Shown here in pieces: positions 12,830 through 13,178 of a DNA stretch of 13,178 nt. The stretch is from an uncultured Bacteroidales bacterium (GTDB lineage Bacteria > Bacteroidota > Bacteroidia > Bacteroidales > UBA932), in the NCBI GenBank assembly GCA_934675095.1, contig CAKUPC010000050.1, positions 1 through 13,178 on the forward strand, in the 5' to 3' direction. The notes under the pieces were generated by a model. That model was not told where the DNA came from and did not search any database. It worked only from the letters and a program-made list of their open reading frames with translations. The position numbers were made by a program, and so were the translations under genes. The number at the start of each line of letters is the position of its first letter. Position 1 is the first letter of the stretch.

Positions 12830-13178
12830 ATGGTCAAGATGAAGAAGATTATTGCGTTTGGCCTTGTGTCAGCGTCGCTTGCCCTCCTGCCGCTGGAAGG
12901 TTTTGCCCAGTACCGGGAAAAGAAGGCGGGGAAGGAGACCCCCAAGACCGAGGTTCAGCTCATTCTGGAAGAGGCTGACTCGGCCGAGACTCCGGTGGTC
13001 ATATCGCTGGAGCAGGCGCTGAAGATTGCGCTGAGCGAGAACATCGCCGTGAAGGTGGCTGACAAGGAAATTGAAAGGATAAAGTATGCGAAGAAAGGCA
13101 CCTACGCCTCCCTTTTTCCGCAGATTGACGCTACCGGCGCCTATCAGAGAACAATCAAGAAACAGGTGATGTACATGG
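12830..13178 (+). CDS. TolC-family outer-membrane efflux protein, N-terminal part
   Basis: 116 codons are present and the gene runs off the right edge. ATG at 12830 (or the in-frame ATG at 12839) starts a signal peptide with a likely cleavage after GFA (about residue 24). VISLEQALKIALSENIAVKV followed by ERIKYAKKGTYASLFPQI is the usual N-terminal signature of TolC/OEP proteins, with the helical hairpin start and a SLFPQIDATGAY strand. TolC-family proteins form trimeric outer-membrane and periplasmic channels that work with RND or ABC pumps through a membrane-fusion protein; those partner genes would be expected just beyond the window. About three quarters of the protein is missing, so the subfamily cannot be judged. 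Confidence 0.88.
   Translation, partial: MVKMKKIIAFGLVSASLALLPLEGFAQYREKKAGKETPKTEVQLILEEADSAETPVVISLEQALKIALSENIAVKVADKEIERIKYAKKGTYASLFPQIDATGAYQRTIKKQVMYM

Noticed and set aside
1..13178. CRISPR array, tRNA or rRNA genes, transposase, SusC/SusD pair
   Set aside because: I saw no regularly spaced repeats, cloverleaf or rRNA-like sequence, transposase frame, or TonB-dependent receptor motifs in either strand.

Overview
The window looks like a chromosomal segment of an uncultured gut-type member of the Bacteroidales. The reasons are fimbrillin-type (Mfa/FimA-like) lipoproteins, a DUF4886 lipoprotein, a DUF5107-type TPR tail, A-rich leaders instead of strong Shine-Dalgarno sites, and TTTG...TAnnTTTG promoter-like elements. 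Most coding DNA is GC-rich (55-60% in the 60-base blocks I counted). The genus cannot be fixed from this sequence; an Alistipes or RC9/Cryptobacteroides-like lineage is only a guess. All convincing genes lie on the + strand.

Layout. The window opens inside a TPR-repeat protein (1-1085, N-terminus missing). A structured spacer follows, then a 50-residue peptide gene (1287-1439) directly ahead of two tandem paralogous lipoproteins (1453-3846 and 4059-6386). Each of these joins a fimbrillin-like N-terminal half to a GLUG-like repeat region that is probably a right-handed beta-helix. The paralogues are separated and followed by copies of a palindromic repeat of the TCATTTCGAGCGAAGCGAGA type. Next come two sialidase/BNR-fold lipoproteins with CBM9-like C-terminal domains (6466-8271 and 8316-10190), then a DUF4886 SGNH-hydrolase-like lipoprotein (10366-11430). 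The window ends with lgt, prolipoprotein diacylglyceryl transferase (11534-12457), and the start of a TolC-family outer-membrane efflux gene (12830 onward, cut off).

How the parts may work together. Five consecutive large genes encode predicted lipoproteins. Two look like surface adhesin or glycan-contact proteins, two like glycan-directed beta-propellers with a binding domain, and one like an esterase. This reads as a small cell-surface glycan binding and processing cassette, but no SusC/SusD pair or regulator is present, so it is not a classical polysaccharide utilisation locus. lgt makes the lipid anchor used by all five, though it is a housekeeping gene and its adjacency may be chance.

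Most notable signals: the first paralogue is a composition mosaic, with GC-rich ends and an AT-rich middle that still encodes nearly the same protein as the GC-rich second paralogue. A 22-bp perfect inverted repeat flanks 11.4 kb. The lgt promoter -7 box lies inside the left arm of a 17-bp terminator-like hairpin. A perfect palindrome exactly fills the spacer of the putative promoter of the DUF4886 gene.
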